A stretch of DNA of 64,000 bases from Alteromonadaceae bacterium (lineage in GTDB: Bacteria > Pseudomonadota > Gammaproteobacteria > Enterobacterales > Alteromonadaceae): the NCBI GenBank assembly GCA_013373625.1, contig JABXHM010000026.1, positions 23,345-87,344 on the forward strand, given 5' to 3'. This document shows, piece by piece, positions 12,625-23,443 of the stretch (the first letter of the stretch is position 1; each line of letters opens with the position of its first letter). Made by a program: the position numbers and the translations under genes. The notes beneath the pieces are model-generated. The model ran no database searches. It saw only the letters and a list, made by a program, of their open reading frames with translations, and was not told the origin of the DNA.

Positions 12625-12653
12625 TTGACCTTATCAGGCCCAGCCTGTACATT
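12625..12653 (+). promoter_or_regulatory. leu operon sigma70 promoter
   Basis: TTGACC (12625-12630) and TACATT (12648-12653) are spaced by 17 bases, and the first leader codon lies 47 bases further on. Confidence 0.78.
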
Positions 12654-12700
12654 TACGGCCATCAAAACGTCGCAAATGTAAAAAACGCAAGTGAGTAACA

Positions 12701-12772
12701 ATGCCTGAAACGCATTACAATACATTTTTACTATCTCTTCTACTCCTAACGGCAGCAAGATTGCACGGGTAG
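12701..12772 (+). CDS. leuL: leu operon leader peptide
   Basis: A 23-codon ORF with a GTGAG ribosome site 6 bases upstream encodes MPETHYNTFLLSLLLLTAAR followed by LHG. Seven codons are Leu (codons 10, 11, 13-16 and 21), six of them within a run of seven, and several are CTA, a rare Leu codon in many bacteria. The ORF lies between the promoter and an intrinsic terminator, which is the layout of leucine attenuation: stalling at the Leu run under leucine shortage should leave the antiterminator free. The last codons (12763-12770) themselves form the antiterminator arm. Confidence 0.87.
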   Translation: MPETHYNTFLLSLLLLTAARLHG

Positions 12773-12826
12773 ATTGCGACCAGCGAATCATTACACAAAA
12801 CCCGTGCATAGCACGGGTTTTTTTTT
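12763..12826 (+). promoter_or_regulatory. leu transcription attenuator (terminator with competing antiterminator)
   Basis: The terminator is ACCCGTGC (12800-12807), loop ATA, GCACGGGT (12811-12818), then a run of nine T residues (12818-12826). The same 8-mer GCACGGGT occurs at 12763-12770, inside the last leader codons and stop, and can pair with the terminator's 5' arm. A ribosome reaching the leader stop would mask that copy and allow termination; one stalled at the Leu codons would not. Confidence 0.87.
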
Positions 12827-12850
12827 AACTAAAATCAACGAGAGACAGCC

Positions 12851-14410
12851 ATGACGAATCAGGTAAAAATATTTGATACGACCTTACGTGACGGCGAACA
12901 AGCTTTGCCAGCCAGTTTAAGTGCCAAAGAGAAACTGCAAATCGCACTGGCTCTCGAACGTCTCGGTGTCGATATTATCGAAGCGGGCTTCCCGGTATCA
13001 TCTCCCGGTGATTTTAAATCGGTACAAATGATCGCACGAGAAATTAAAAATTCGACAATTGCAGGGTTATCGCGCGCTTTACCCGCCGATATCGATGCCT
13101 GCGGCGAAGCCTTAAAAGTCGCTGATCAATTCCGAATCCATACTTTTATCGCTACCTCTGACATCCATGTCAGCAGTAAGCTAAAAAAATCTCAGGATGA
13201 TGTTGTAGAAATGGCCGTTGCAGCGGTTAAACGCGCTCGGGGTTATACCGACGATGTAGAGTTTTCCTGTGAAGATGCTGGCCGCACTGAAATTGGTTAC
13301 CTGGCGCGTATGGTCGAATCGGTCATTGCCGCAGGCGCGACCACGGTCAATATTCCGGATACAGTGGGTTATACGACACCCACGGAATTTGGCGGTATCA
13401 TTAAGCAATTATTCGAGCTGGTACCGAATATCGATAAAGCGGTTATTTCGGTGCATTGCCACAACGACCTCGGACTGGCTGTGGCAAACTCATTAGCCGC
13501 AATAGAAAACGGCGCCCGCCAGGTAGAATGTACCATTAACGGTATTGGCGAACGAGCGGGTAACAGCTCACTGGAAGAAATCGCCATGATATTGCAAACA
13601 CGTCAGGCATTGTATGGTTTGAATACCAATATCAACAGCAGCGAAATCAGTCGTACATCAAAACTGGTCAGTCAGCTTTGCAACATGCCGGTACAGGCGA
13701 ATAAAGCCATTGTCGGCGCAAACGCGTTCAGTCACTCTTCCGGGATTCATCAGGATGGTGTCTTAAAAGCGCAAAATACCTATGAAATAATGACCCCTGA
13801 AAGTGTTGGTATCAATAAGAACAACCTGAACTTAACCTCTCGTTCAGGAAGGCATGTTATTAAACACCGCTTGCAGGAACTGGGCTATAAAGACACTGAT
13901 TATGATTTAGAAGCCATTTACGCGGCCTTCTTACAACTGGCCGACAAAAAAGGCCAGGTTTATGATTACGATTTAGAAGCCCTGCTGTTTTTCGACCAGC
14001 AAAAACATGATCAGGCGCATTATCAGTTAACCTATCTGCATGCAACGTCGGGTAAAGAGATTATTCCCAGTGCCACGGTGCAGTTAAAGATTGGTGATGA
14101 ACTAACAACACGCGCAGAAACGGGCAACGGGCCGGTAGACGCATCCTATAAAGCAATAATGGCGATGCTTGGCCATAACGACCTGGAAGTCGTTGACTTC
14201 AAACTTGATTCAAAAGGTGAAGGCGCGGATGCCCTGGCTTCGGTCAGTGTCATCACCGAATACAAAGGCCGCCGTTTCCATGGTATCGGGCTTGCCACTG
14301 ATATCGTTGAAGCCGGCGTAAAAGCCCTCATTTTTGTTTTAAACAATACGTATTTAGCCGATCAGATTGATCAGCAAAAGAACCAACAAGAACGCTTAGC
14401 AGGAGTATAA
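12851..14410 (+). CDS. leuA: 2-isopropylmalate synthase
   Basis: LeuA condenses acetyl-CoA with 2-ketoisovalerate, the first committed step of leucine synthesis. The 519-residue protein opens with [20 protein letters not shown] (catalytic TIM barrel, metal-binding DTTLRDG) and shows the [20 protein letters not shown] metal-site region near residues 200-220. It ends in an allosteric leucine-binding domain (from about residue 390), so feedback inhibition adds to attenuation. Its stop abuts the leuB ATG. Confidence 0.97.
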   Translation: MTNQVKIFDTTLRDGEQALPASLSAKEKLQIALALERLGVDIIEAGFPVSSPGDFKSVQMIAREIKNSTIAGLSRALPADIDACGEALKVADQFRIHTFIATSDIHVSSKLKKSQDDVVEMAVAAVKRARGYTDDVEFSCEDAGRTEIGYLARMVESVIAAGATTVNIPDTVGYTTPTEFGGIIKQLFELVPNIDKAVISVHCHNDLGLAVANSLAAIENGARQVECTINGIGERAGNSSLEEIAMILQTRQALYGLNTNINSSEISRTSKLVSQLCNMPVQANKAIVGANAFSHSSGIHQDGVLKAQNTYEIMTPESVGINKNNLNLTSRSGRHVIKHRLQELGYKDTDYDLEAIYAAFLQLADKKGQVYDYDLEALLFFDQQKHDQAHYQLTYLHATSGKEIIPSATVQLKIGDELTTRAETGNGPVDASYKAIMAMLGHNDLEVVDFKLDSKGEGADALASVSVITEYKGRRFHGIGLATDIVEAGVKALIFVLNNTYLADQIDQQKNQQERLAGV

Positions 14411-15508
<1,098 letters not shown>

Positions 15509-15514
15509 CTATTC

Positions 15515-16915
15515 ATGGCGAAAACCTTATATGACAAAGTGTGGCAGGCCCACGTTATCGACCAGATTGGCGATGACAGTCTGATCTATATTGACCGTCA
15601 CCTGATCCACGAAGTCACCAGCCCACAGGCGTTTTCCGGGCTAAACGAAAAAGGCCGCAAGGTGCGCCGCCCGGACCGTACTTTTGCCACTATGGATCAC
15701 AGTATTTCAACCCGCAGTCTGGCACTCGATGCCTGTGGACCACAAAATAAACTGCAGTTGCAGACACTGGCAGAAAACTGCGAGTCTCACGGTATTAAGC
15801 TCTATCCTGTCGGTCATCAAAAACAAGGTATCGTGCACGTTATGGGACCAGAACTAGGGCTTATCCTGCCTGGCATGACCGTTGTTTGTGGCGACTCACA
15901 CACAGCTACCCACGGTGCCTTTGGCGCATTGGCCTTCGGTATCGGAACTTCTCAGGTTGAGCACGTACTGGCAACGCAGACACTGAAGCAGAGCCGCGCT
16001 AAAACCATGCAGATTAAAGTTAACGGTAAGCTGGCGGTAGGTACAACAGCAAAAGATATTATCCTCGCTATCATCGGTAAGATTGGTCACGCTGGTGCAA
16101 CAGCCCACGTTATTGAATATTGCGGCGAAGCCATTGAGGCACTATCGATGGAAGAGCGCATGACAATCTGTAATATGAGTATCGAAGCAGGTGCTAAAGC
16201 CGGTATGATTGCGCCGGACCAGATTACGTTTGATTATCTCAAAGGCCGTGAGTTCGTGCCTCAGAGCGGCGACTGGGAAGCAGCTGTAGCCTACTGGCAA
16301 ACCTTGTATTCAGATGCCGATGCAACGTTTGACACGGTGGTGGAACTTGACGCTAAAGATATCGCACCGCAAGTAACCTGGGGCACCAACCCGGGACAGG
16401 TGATTGGTGTTACCGATCCCATTCCGGGCCCTGAAGATTTCACTGATAGCGTAGAACAGGAATCAGCCCGTAAGGCACTCCAATACATGGGCCTTACTGC
16501 AGGTGAAAAGCTTGCCGACGTGAAAGTGTCGCATGTTTTTATTGGCTCTTGTACCAATAGCCGTATTGAAGATTTACGCGCTGCCGCAAAAATCGCCAAA
16601 CAAGGTAAAGTTGCAGACAGTGTTACGGCGATGGTTGTTCCAGGTTCAGCCGCCGTAAAACGCCAGGCTGAAGAAGAGCAACTTGACGTAATATTTAAAC
16701 AGGCTGGATTTGAATGGCGCTTACCCGGGTGCTCTATGTGTCTGGGAATGAACGACGATCTATTAACAGCTGGCGATCGTTGCGCATCAACCAGCAACCG
16801 TAATTTCGAAGGTCGTCAGGGACGTGGTGCCAGAACCCATTTGGTCAGTCCGGCCATGGCTGCTGCCGCGGCAATTCGCGGTACCTTTGCCGATGTCAGA
16901 GATTTTCAGGAGTAA
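15515..16915 (+). CDS. leuC: 3-isopropylmalate dehydratase large subunit
   Basis: LeuC with LeuD isomerises 2- to 3-isopropylmalate through an aconitase-type [4Fe-4S] cluster. The 466-residue protein shows the cluster cysteines in GSCTNSR and CSMCLGMN, the [18 protein letters not shown] segment and the NRNFEGRQG motif near the C-terminus. It follows leuB by 6 bases with an AGGAG ribosome site in the leuB stop region and precedes leuD by 3 bases. Confidence 0.97.
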   Translation: MAKTLYDKVWQAHVIDQIGDDSLIYIDRHLIHEVTSPQAFSGLNEKGRKVRRPDRTFATMDHSISTRSLALDACGPQNKLQLQTLAENCESHGIKLYPVGHQKQGIVHVMGPELGLILPGMTVVCGDSHTATHGAFGALAFGIGTSQVEHVLATQTLKQSRAKTMQIKVNGKLAVGTTAKDIILAIIGKIGHAGATAHVIEYCGEAIEALSMEERMTICNMSIEAGAKAGMIAPDQITFDYLKGREFVPQSGDWEAAVAYWQTLYSDADATFDTVVELDAKDIAPQVTWGTNPGQVIGVTDPIPGPEDFTDSVEQESARKALQYMGLTAGEKLADVKVSHVFIGSCTNSRIEDLRAAAKIAKQGKVADSVTAMVVPGSAAVKRQAEEEQLDVIFKQAGFEWRLPGCSMCLGMNDDLLTAGDRCASTSNRNFEGRQGRGARTHLVSPAMAAAAAIRGTFADVRDFQE

Positions 16916-16918
16916 ATT

Positions 16919-17530
16919 ATGACCCAGACAACTACAGGTATCTCGTCGCTGACCGGCACTGCATGCCCGCTCGATCAGGCTAACGTTGACACCGACCAGA
17001 TCATTCCCAAGCAGTTCTTAACCAGTGTCAGCCGCGCTGGCTTTGGCAAGCATCTGTTTCATGACTGGCGTTATTTGGATCTCGAAGAAAAAGAGCCAAA
17101 TCCGGAGTTCGTCTTAAACAAACCAGAATATGCAGATGCCACAATCCTGTTGTGCCGTGAAAATTTTGGCTGCGGCTCAAGCCGTGAGCACGCTCCCTGG
17201 GCATTAACTGACTATGGCTTCAAAGCGGTAATTGCGACCAGTTTTGCCGATATATTTTACGGTAACTGCATGAACAATCAGTTGTTGCCTATCGCTTTGC
17301 CAAGCGCGCAAATGGATCAACTGTTCAAAGCGGTGGCAAATGATGCCAATGCTGAAATTACCATTGACTTACCCGCCCAAACGGTTTCTGTGGGCGACAC
17401 AGCAATTCCTTTTGAGATTGCCGAGCACCATAAAAACAATCTGATAAAAGGGCTCGATGCCATTGGTCAGACATTGGTACTGGAGAAAAAGATATCGGCG
17501 TTTGAAGCAAAACAACCTGCCTGGCTTTAG
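16919..17530 (+). CDS. leuD: 3-isopropylmalate dehydratase small subunit
   Basis: LeuD supplies the swivelling domain of the isomerase. The 203-residue protein has the standard order [11 protein letters not shown] near residues 25-35, [20 protein letters not shown] around residue 80 (substrate-binding GSSREHA), and [17 protein letters not shown]. It is the last leu gene and is followed by a strong hairpin. Confidence 0.96.
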   Translation: MTQTTTGISSLTGTACPLDQANVDTDQIIPKQFLTSVSRAGFGKHLFHDWRYLDLEEKEPNPEFVLNKPEYADATILLCRENFGCGSSREHAPWALTDYGFKAVIATSFADIFYGNCMNNQLLPIALPSAQMDQLFKAVANDANAEITIDLPAQTVSVGDTAIPFEIAEHHKNNLIKGLDAIGQTLVLEKKISAFEAKQPAWL

Positions 17531-17545
17531 CGCTTATGCTAATGT

Positions 17546-17573
17546 AGCTGCTCACTTTTTTGAGTGAGCAGCT
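17546..17573 (+). terminator. Hairpin after leuD, probable operon end
   Basis: Ten-base arms AGCTGCTCAC and GTGAGCAGCT enclose an 8-base T-rich loop, 15 bases after the leuD stop. No T-run follows the stem, so it may act as an mRNA 3' stabiliser or a Rho-assisted end and not as a full intrinsic terminator. Confidence 0.5.
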
Positions 17574-17694
17574 CAATAAAATTGATTTCATCCGAGCCAA
17601 CTTAGGCTATAGTTATGGATATCAAACTCATAAACGTAACCCTTCACTCGTTACACATGGCTGCACAAGGCTATGATCAGATCACGGAGAGGAA

Positions 17695-18897
17695 ATGCTT
17701 CAGCGAATTGCTATCGACGAATTAAAACCCGGTATGTATGTCAATCGGGTACTCGATGACACTGGTAAGGTAAAAGTTCGCTCTAAAGGTGTTGTTCGTT
17801 CTGCTTTAGTAATAGACAAACTGATTGCCAAAGGCGTCGATTTTGTTGAAATTGATACTACTAAAGGTACGGCGCCTGAGCCCGAACCGGCAACCACTGA
17901 AGCAGTCACCAAAGATCAATCTGTCGCTGAGTCTGCGCACACCAAAGAGGCCATTAACGCAGACGGACTCAAGTCAGCTCAAGCGCTCTTTAGTAAAGCC
18001 AAATCCGTTCAACAACGTTTTCTGCAACAACTGGGCAGTGGCAAAAATGCCGATGTCAGTAAGCTCACCGCGCTTACTCAACATATTATCGACGGCGTTC
18101 TGGAAAACCAGGCCGCCACGGTCTGTTTATCGATGGTTGAGCGTGGCAATGATTTACTTTTAGAACATTCGCTTAACTGCAGTATTTACATGGCAATCCT
18201 GGCCGAAGCAGCAGGGTTTGATAAAGAAGCGATAGAACATGCCAGCCTCGCCGGCCTGCTAATGGACACCGGACTGGCTAATATTCCGCACGAACTGTGT
18301 ATTCCGGTTTCCCGGTTGGCCGAAACCGATGCGCTGATTTACCAAACCCATGTCGATGAATCCCTTGCGTCAATAGACGGTAATGATGAGATACCTGCGG
18401 TCATCAACACCATCATAAGTCAGCACCACGAACGCCTGGATGGCAGTGGTTATCCGCGTGGTTTAAAAGGTGATGAAATTCATCCGTTGGCCCAACTGGC
18501 CGCCGTGGTCGATGAGTTTTCCCAATTGGGTATGCCAGCCCCCTTTGGTAAAGCATATCCTAATAGTAAAGTGTTGAAATCCCTGGCCCAGAATAAGGGA
18601 CTGGAACAGTCTTTAGTCAATCGTCTGATTGGCGTATTAGGCGTGTATCCTATTGGCTCTTTGGTCAAACTGCAAAGTGGTAAACTGGGTATCATTAGTC
18701 GCAAAAATGAGTCGAGTTTGCTGCATCCGCAGGTAATGACGTTTTACAGTATTAACAGCGGTAATTTTCAGGAAATTAAGCGTATCGATTTGTCCAAGAG
18801 TAGCGATGAGATCGAGTCGAGTATCGGACCTGATGAATTTTCTATTAATCTGCCGAAATTTTTCTCAGAAGTATTCATTAATCAGGTCGACAACTAA
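17695..18897 (+). CDS. HD-GYP family protein with N-terminal DUF3391 and altered HD motif
   Basis: HD-GYP proteins hydrolyse cyclic di-GMP. Residues 1-60 form the DUF3391 domain (LKPGMYVNRV). An HD-GYP domain spans about residues 120-330: an upstream His in LEHSLNC, the HH pair at 244-245 and GYP at 252-254 are kept. Where the family has HDIGK, this protein has MDTGL (Met190-Asp191), losing a metal-binding His and the Lys. Catalytic activity is therefore doubtful, and it may be a c-di-GMP binding or scaffolding protein. A GGAGAGG ribosome site precedes the ATG. It converges on gspB, whose N-terminus is the same domain. Confidence 0.88.
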   Translation: MLQRIAIDELKPGMYVNRVLDDTGKVKVRSKGVVRSALVIDKLIAKGVDFVEIDTTKGTAPEPEPATTEAVTKDQSVAESAHTKEAINADGLKSAQALFSKAKSVQQRFLQQLGSGKNADVSKLTALTQHIIDGVLENQAATVCLSMVERGNDLLLEHSLNCSIYMAILAEAAGFDKEAIEHASLAGLLMDTGLANIPHELCIPVSRLAETDALIYQTHVDESLASIDGNDEIPAVINTIISQHHERLDGSGYPRGLKGDEIHPLAQLAAVVDEFSQLGMPAPFGKAYPNSKVLKSLAQNKGLEQSLVNRLIGVLGVYPIGSLVKLQSGKLGIISRKNESSLLHPQVMTFYSINSGNFQEIKRIDLSKSSDEIESSIGPDEFSINLPKFFSEVFINQVDN

Positions 18898-18917
18898 TTT
18901 TGCTGCAGACTGAAGGG

Positions 18918-20018
18918 TTACCAATCGGTTAACGCTGACATGGCAAAAACTTCACCTTCAAATCGCAGGATAACGCGTTGTGCCTCAATGTTCACTATCT
19001 GCACCTTATCGTTAATCCAGTCACCTTCGGACTTATCCAGACCGTTTACTCTAACCCAACGGTCTGCGGGTCGCGACGCATACATATGCGCACTGAAATC
19101 CATTGTCGGCAACCGCGTGAGCAATCGGGCCGGGAGCTGATCAACGCGCTGAATGTCGTCGTGAATATTCACCACGGTATTGTTATTGAGGGGCTCACCA
19201 CGCTCTTCTTCCTGCTCAAGATCCGCCATCACTTTGTTAAAGCGAGCCATTAATTCTGGCGATACCGCGACATCTTCCTCACTGCCCCGCCCGTTGGACG
19301 CTTGCTCACTTGTTTGCGGCATTGTATCGGCCGTTTGGGAAGGTTGCGAAACCACTTCCCCGGCAGTGGTTGCAGCAACACCCTGGCTGTTTTGCGGCTT
19401 GTCGGCACTCAACAAAGACTGACTTTCAGTGACGCTTTGCGGTTGAGGCTCAATCGCAGCCGGCTTACTGACCGTGTCCTGTGGGCGTTCATTGTTTGGG
19501 TTATTGGCAGAACGCAGAGCGCTACTGTTTTGTGTTCCAGATGATGTCGCAGAGCTCGGCGCAGGCGCTGTAAATACTTGTGACAATACCTCGGGCAATA
19601 CCGCCAACGCATAACCGGTTGATGCCCCTCCAAGTAGCATTAATACAGCTATGGCAACAGGTTTTACGCTGCGCTGCCACCAGCCCGGCAAGCCATTCAC
19701 TGAAGGTAAAAACAGGCTGCGATTAAACTGCTCGCTAATGGCGCTATCGGTTTTTTGAGCACGGGTATCAAACTGGCCGCGTAAAAGTGCCTGCGTGGGC
19801 GTTTGCTCGGTGGCAGAAAGCGGTCTGTCCTGACAAATTTCAACGGTTTGATCCGGGTCGTATTCAATTTCCTGCACGCCCATTTCAATGAGTCCCTGAA
19901 TCATTGCCTCACTGGTAATTAAGCCTGATTTATTGATTTTCACCGGGCCATTCTGCGCGGTTACACGCAATATCATCATCCCTGGCCGGGCCTGCTCTAT
20001 AGCAATAATCTGGTTCAT
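18918..20018 (-). CDS. gspB: GspB-like type II secretion assembly protein with an N-terminal DUF3391-like domain
   Basis: The C-terminal 65 residues (from MDFSAHMYASRPADRWVRVN to the end) match the periplasmic GspB/T2SSB domain, which with GspA helps insert the secretin through peptidoglycan. A single membrane segment lies near residues 118-140, followed by a 150-residue Pro/Ser/Gln/Thr-rich linker. Residues 1-54, predicted cytoplasmic, align without gaps to the first 54 residues of the HD-GYP neighbour with 22 identities. The start at 20018 gives a four-base ATGA overlap with gspA; a start at 20057 would add 13 residues inside gspA. Length is 366 residues. Confidence 0.85.
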   Translation of the reverse strand: MNQIIAIEQARPGMMILRVTAQNGPVKINKSGLITSEAMIQGLIEMGVQEIEYDPDQTVEICQDRPLSATEQTPTQALLRGQFDTRAQKTDSAISEQFNRSLFLPSVNGLPGWWQRSVKPVAIAVLMLLGGASTGYALAVLPEVLSQVFTAPAPSSATSSGTQNSSALRSANNPNNERPQDTVSKPAAIEPQPQSVTESQSLLSADKPQNSQGVAATTAGEVVSQPSQTADTMPQTSEQASNGRGSEEDVAVSPELMARFNKVMADLEQEEERGEPLNNNTVVNIHDDIQRVDQLPARLLTRLPTMDFSAHMYASRPADRWVRVNGLDKSEGDWINDKVQIVNIEAQRVILRFEGEVFAMSALTDW

Positions 20019-20920
20019 GCGCTCCCCCACAAGTAACCACCCACTAAAGCAGTGCAAAAAATAACGGCATAGATCAGGGTGCGCGGTCCTCGTAGCCGTT
20101 GCTCAACAATATCATCGCCTAAAATTTGCTGCGCAGCTGCCATAAATAAATGTCTTTTTACGACCGGCTGTTGTTGAGTGAAAGCCAGAGTCATAGCACG
20201 ATCACAGAGTAAATTGATGACCCGAGGAATGCCGGCTGTTACTCTGTATATCGTTCGAACCGTTGCTTTACTGAACAAACTGATATCGCCATTTGCCACA
20301 CTGAGCCGGTGATTAACATAAGCTTTCACCTCATCGGCATTCAGTGGTAACAAGTGATAACGCGCAGTAATCCGTTGCGCCAGCTGACGCAGCTCATTAC
20401 GCTTAAGTAATTGCTGCAGTTCGGGCTGACCAATTAAGACAATTTTAAGCAACTTTTCCCGATTAGTTTCTAAATTAGTTAAAAGGCGCAATTGCTCTAA
20501 TACCTCAGGCAATAGATGCTGAGCTTCGTCAATCATTAATATGGTGTTTTTACCGGCAGTATGGTTCGCCGCCAGCTTTGTTAAAATCATATCGGTAAAA
20601 TATTTAAGACTGGCTTGTTGCGGGTCATATTCCAAGTTGAGTTCATCACAGACTGTAGCGAGCAACTCAATGGCCGACAAGGTAGGATTCAAAATCATCG
20701 CCACTTGCGTTGAGTCTGGCAATTGCTGAAGTAATTTTCGTGAAACCGTTGTTTTACCCGTACCCACTTCTCCGGTAAGCATGACGAAACCGCCGCTTTC
20801 GCGCAGGCCAAAGGTCAAATGCGCCAGCGCTTCTTTATGACGCGGGCTCATATACAGGTAATCCGGATTAGGAGCGATAGAAAACGGATTATCCGTTAAT
20901 CCAAAATATTGTAAGAACAT
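20015..20920 (-). CDS. gspA: GspA/ExeA-type AAA ATPase (short form)
   Basis: GspA is the ATPase partner of GspB in placing the type II secretin. The 301-residue protein has the ExeA opening FGLTDNPFSIAPNPDYLYMS, Walker A GEVGTGKT at residues 50-57, Walker B LMIDEAQ ending at residue 134, and one membrane segment at the extreme C-terminus (about residues 280-300). ExeA of Aeromonas is near 547 residues because it adds a periplasmic peptidoglycan-binding domain; that part is absent here. No other type II secretion genes are in the window. Confidence 0.88.
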   Translation of the reverse strand: MFLQYFGLTDNPFSIAPNPDYLYMSPRHKEALAHLTFGLRESGGFVMLTGEVGTGKTTVSRKLLQQLPDSTQVAMILNPTLSAIELLATVCDELNLEYDPQQASLKYFTDMILTKLAANHTAGKNTILMIDEAQHLLPEVLEQLRLLTNLETNREKLLKIVLIGQPELQQLLKRNELRQLAQRITARYHLLPLNADEVKAYVNHRLSVANGDISLFSKATVRTIYRVTAGIPRVINLLCDRAMTLAFTQQQPVVKRHLFMAAAQQILGDDIVEQRLRGPRTLIYAVIFCTALVGGYLWGSA

Positions 20921-21051
20921 GACTAACCGAGTGGCATTTCCATATGTCAGGTAAACTATCAGACTAATGACTTAAGTCAACAACCCCGTGTTTTCGTTGC
21001 GTTAGTCGGGCATAATACCGGTTTATTATTTACGAATTTGGATTACACGCT

Positions 21052-22173
21052 ATGCAGGTATATCTGGTTGGCGGTGCAGTGCGGGACAGCTTGCTTAATC
21101 GGCCTGTCACCGATCGCGATTGGGTGGTGGTAGGCGCTACTGCGGAGCAGTTGATCGCCAAAGGATATACACAGGTAGGTAAAGACTTCCCGGTGTTTTT
21201 GCACCCAAAAACCCAGGAGGAATACGCTCTGGCGCGTACCGAGCGAAAAACTGGCAGCGGTTACGGCGGCTTTACCTGCAATGCCAGCCCGGACGTGTCG
21301 CTGGAAGAGGATTTACAACGTCGTGATCTGACTATCAACGCCATGGCCCGGCATAGCGACGGTACATTAATTGACCCTTTCAACGGTTATGCCGACCTGA
21401 ATAACCGGGTATTGCGGCACGTTTCGGATGCCTTTTCTGAAGACCCGCTGCGTATTTTCAGAGTCGCCCGGTTTGCTGCACGGTATGCGTATCTGAACTT
21501 CTACGTTGCACCGGAAACTCTGGCGTTAATGCAGCGCATGAGTGCATCGCAGGACATTTTTGCTTTAAGCGCTGAGCGAGTCTGGCAGGAAACGCGGCGC
21601 AGTTTAATGGAATCCTCGCCACAGGTTTATTTTGACATTCTCCAACAAAGCGGAGCACTCGCGGCCTGGATGCCAGAACTAACGCCGTATATTAAGAACA
21701 GCGCACTAATTCATAGCCTGCAACGCGCAGCAGAAACAAACCAAACACTCGTTACTCGTTGGGCATCGTTACTGTTTTTATTGCCACAGAGTCAACTCGA
21801 GGTACTGCAAACCCGTTTGAAGGTGCCTAACCAGATAGCAGATACTGCCCGTCTGGCAGCCGGACTCATTGGCGAGATACCACTACACTACCTCAGTAAT
21901 GAGTGGTTGCTGAATTTATTTGATACCTGCGATGCCTGGCGACGCCCTGAGCGACTCGAGCGACTGTTAGCGTTGCTGCCGGTGGTTTATAGCGATAATA
22001 GCAAACAATACCTGAACACAATACAGGCTGCGCTGGCTGCGGCCCGGGCCGTCGACGTTCAGCCGATAATCAATGCGGGCTATAAAGGCCCCCTGATAAG
22101 AACCCAATTGCGCCAGCAGCGTCTCGAACAGATCGCACAGGCAAGTTCATTAGCGCGCGCTTCACAGAAATAA
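21052..22173 (+). CDS. cca: CCA-adding tRNA nucleotidyltransferase
   Basis: Cca adds or repairs the 3' CCA of tRNAs without a template. The 373-residue protein has the class II opening [13 protein letters not shown], the catalytic DRDWVVVG segment, [15 protein letters not shown], and [16 protein letters not shown]. coli Cca (412 residues) carries a C-terminal HD phosphohydrolase domain; here the corresponding region after [10 protein letters not shown] is shorter and shows no HD motif, so only the nucleotidyltransferase function is expected. srmB follows after 38 bases on the same strand. Confidence 0.95.
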   Translation: MQVYLVGGAVRDSLLNRPVTDRDWVVVGATAEQLIAKGYTQVGKDFPVFLHPKTQEEYALARTERKTGSGYGGFTCNASPDVSLEEDLQRRDLTINAMARHSDGTLIDPFNGYADLNNRVLRHVSDAFSEDPLRIFRVARFAARYAYLNFYVAPETLALMQRMSASQDIFALSAERVWQETRRSLMESSPQVYFDILQQSGALAAWMPELTPYIKNSALIHSLQRAAETNQTLVTRWASLLFLLPQSQLEVLQTRLKVPNQIADTARLAAGLIGEIPLHYLSNEWLLNLFDTCDAWRRPERLERLLALLPVVYSDNSKQYLNTIQAALAAARAVDVQPIINAGYKGPLIRTQLRQQRLEQIAQASSLARASQK

Positions 22174-22211
22174 TGCTACAATAGCGCCATTATTTCGAAA
22201 GACCTTTTTTT

Positions 22212-23438
22212 ATGACATTCGAACAGTTAGAACTAGACGATAGCTTGTGTCAGGCGCTGGCCGAGATGGGCCTGACACGCCCGACGACCATTCAGAGCAT
22301 GGTGATCCCCCTGGCCATGGAAGGTAAAGACATCCTGGCATCAGCGCCAACCGGAACGGGCAAGACATTAGGCTTTCTATTGCCAGCCTGTCAGTTTTTA
22401 CTCGACTTTCCGCGCCAGCAACCGGGCGCGACTCGTATTTTAATATTAACCCCCACACGTGAACTGGCTTTACAGGTGTATGAACAGGCTGTCGCTGTCA
22501 CGCAGTACACCGACCTGGTGTGCGGCGTGATCACCGGGGGTATTAACTATGGCACCGACAAAGACACCCTGAGCCAGAACCTTGACATACTGGTCGCCAC
22601 CCCCGGCCGGCTGTTTGAACATATCGAACAGGAATCAGCTGACTGTCGCGATATTGAATGCCTTATCCTCGATGAAGCCGATCGCATGCTCGACATGGGT
22701 TTTACTGGCATCGTTAATCAAATTGCGTCTGAAGCCCGTTGGCGCAAGCAGAACATGCTGTTTTCTGCCACACTTGAAGGCGCAGGCGTACGTATATTTG
22801 CTAAGGATTTGCTCAATGAGCCAGCCGTCATCGAAGCCGACCCACCGCGCCGCGAAAAAGCTAAAATATTACAGTGGTATCACCTGGCCGATGATCTGGC
22901 GCATAAATTCGCGCTCCTTGAACGCATTTTGCAGGAGCAAATTACCAGCGCCGTGGTATTTGTTAAAACCCGCGAACGCTTACAATGGCTCAGAGAGCGA
23001 CTCCAAAGCGCGGGTATTGATGTATGTTACCTGCAAGGCGAGATGCCTCAGGATAAACGTATTGCCGCGCTGGCCAGCTTTAAAAGCGGTAAGTTATCCA
23101 TTTTACTGGCTACCGACGTTGCTGCGCGCGGCATAGACGTACCCAATGTAAGTCACGTAATTAATTTTGACATGCCGCGTAAAGCTGACATTTACGTTCA
23201 CCGTATTGGTCGAACCGGGCGGGCGGGCGCCAAAGGTACCGCTATCTCATTAGTAGAAGCGCACGATTTTGAAATGATAGCCAAGGTGGCCCGTTACACC
23301 GGCGAACCCATGAAAGCGCGCTTTATTGACGGTTTACGACCACAACATAAAGCACCGGCAATATCGTCTAAAAAGAAAAAGCCCGCTAAGAAATCAGCCA
23401 AATCAGGCAAAGCAAAATCAGCTAAAAAGAAAAGGTAA
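22212..23438 (+). CDS. srmB: DEAD-box ATP-dependent RNA helicase SrmB
   Basis: SrmB assists early assembly of the 50S ribosomal subunit. The 408-residue protein has the Q motif (TRPTTIQ), Walker A SAPTGTGKT near residues 44-52, PTREL, DEAD in LILDEADRMLDMGF, SAT, and the C-terminal helicase motifs ATDVAARGID and HRIGRTGRAG. The FSELELD-like opening and the VEAHDFEMIAKVARYTGEPMKAR region match SrmB more than RhlB, RhlE or DeaD. It ends in a Lys-rich tail of about 25 residues, an RNA-binding feature. It is 5 bases before rdgB. Confidence 0.92.
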   Translation: MTFEQLELDDSLCQALAEMGLTRPTTIQSMVIPLAMEGKDILASAPTGTGKTLGFLLPACQFLLDFPRQQPGATRILILTPTRELALQVYEQAVAVTQYTDLVCGVITGGINYGTDKDTLSQNLDILVATPGRLFEHIEQESADCRDIECLILDEADRMLDMGFTGIVNQIASEARWRKQNMLFSATLEGAGVRIFAKDLLNEPAVIEADPPRREKAKILQWYHLADDLAHKFALLERILQEQITSAVVFVKTRERLQWLRERLQSAGIDVCYLQGEMPQDKRIAALASFKSGKLSILLATDVAARGIDVPNVSHVINFDMPRKADIYVHRIGRTGRAGAKGTAISLVEAHDFEMIAKVARYTGEPMKARFIDGLRPQHKAPAISSKKKKPAKKSAKSGKAKSAKKKR

Positions 23439-23443
23439 CCGCC

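Noticed and set aside
12600..12809. A 69-residue minus-strand frame across the leu leader
   Set aside because: The region is explained by the leu promoter, leader peptide and attenuator, and the frame has no ribosome site.
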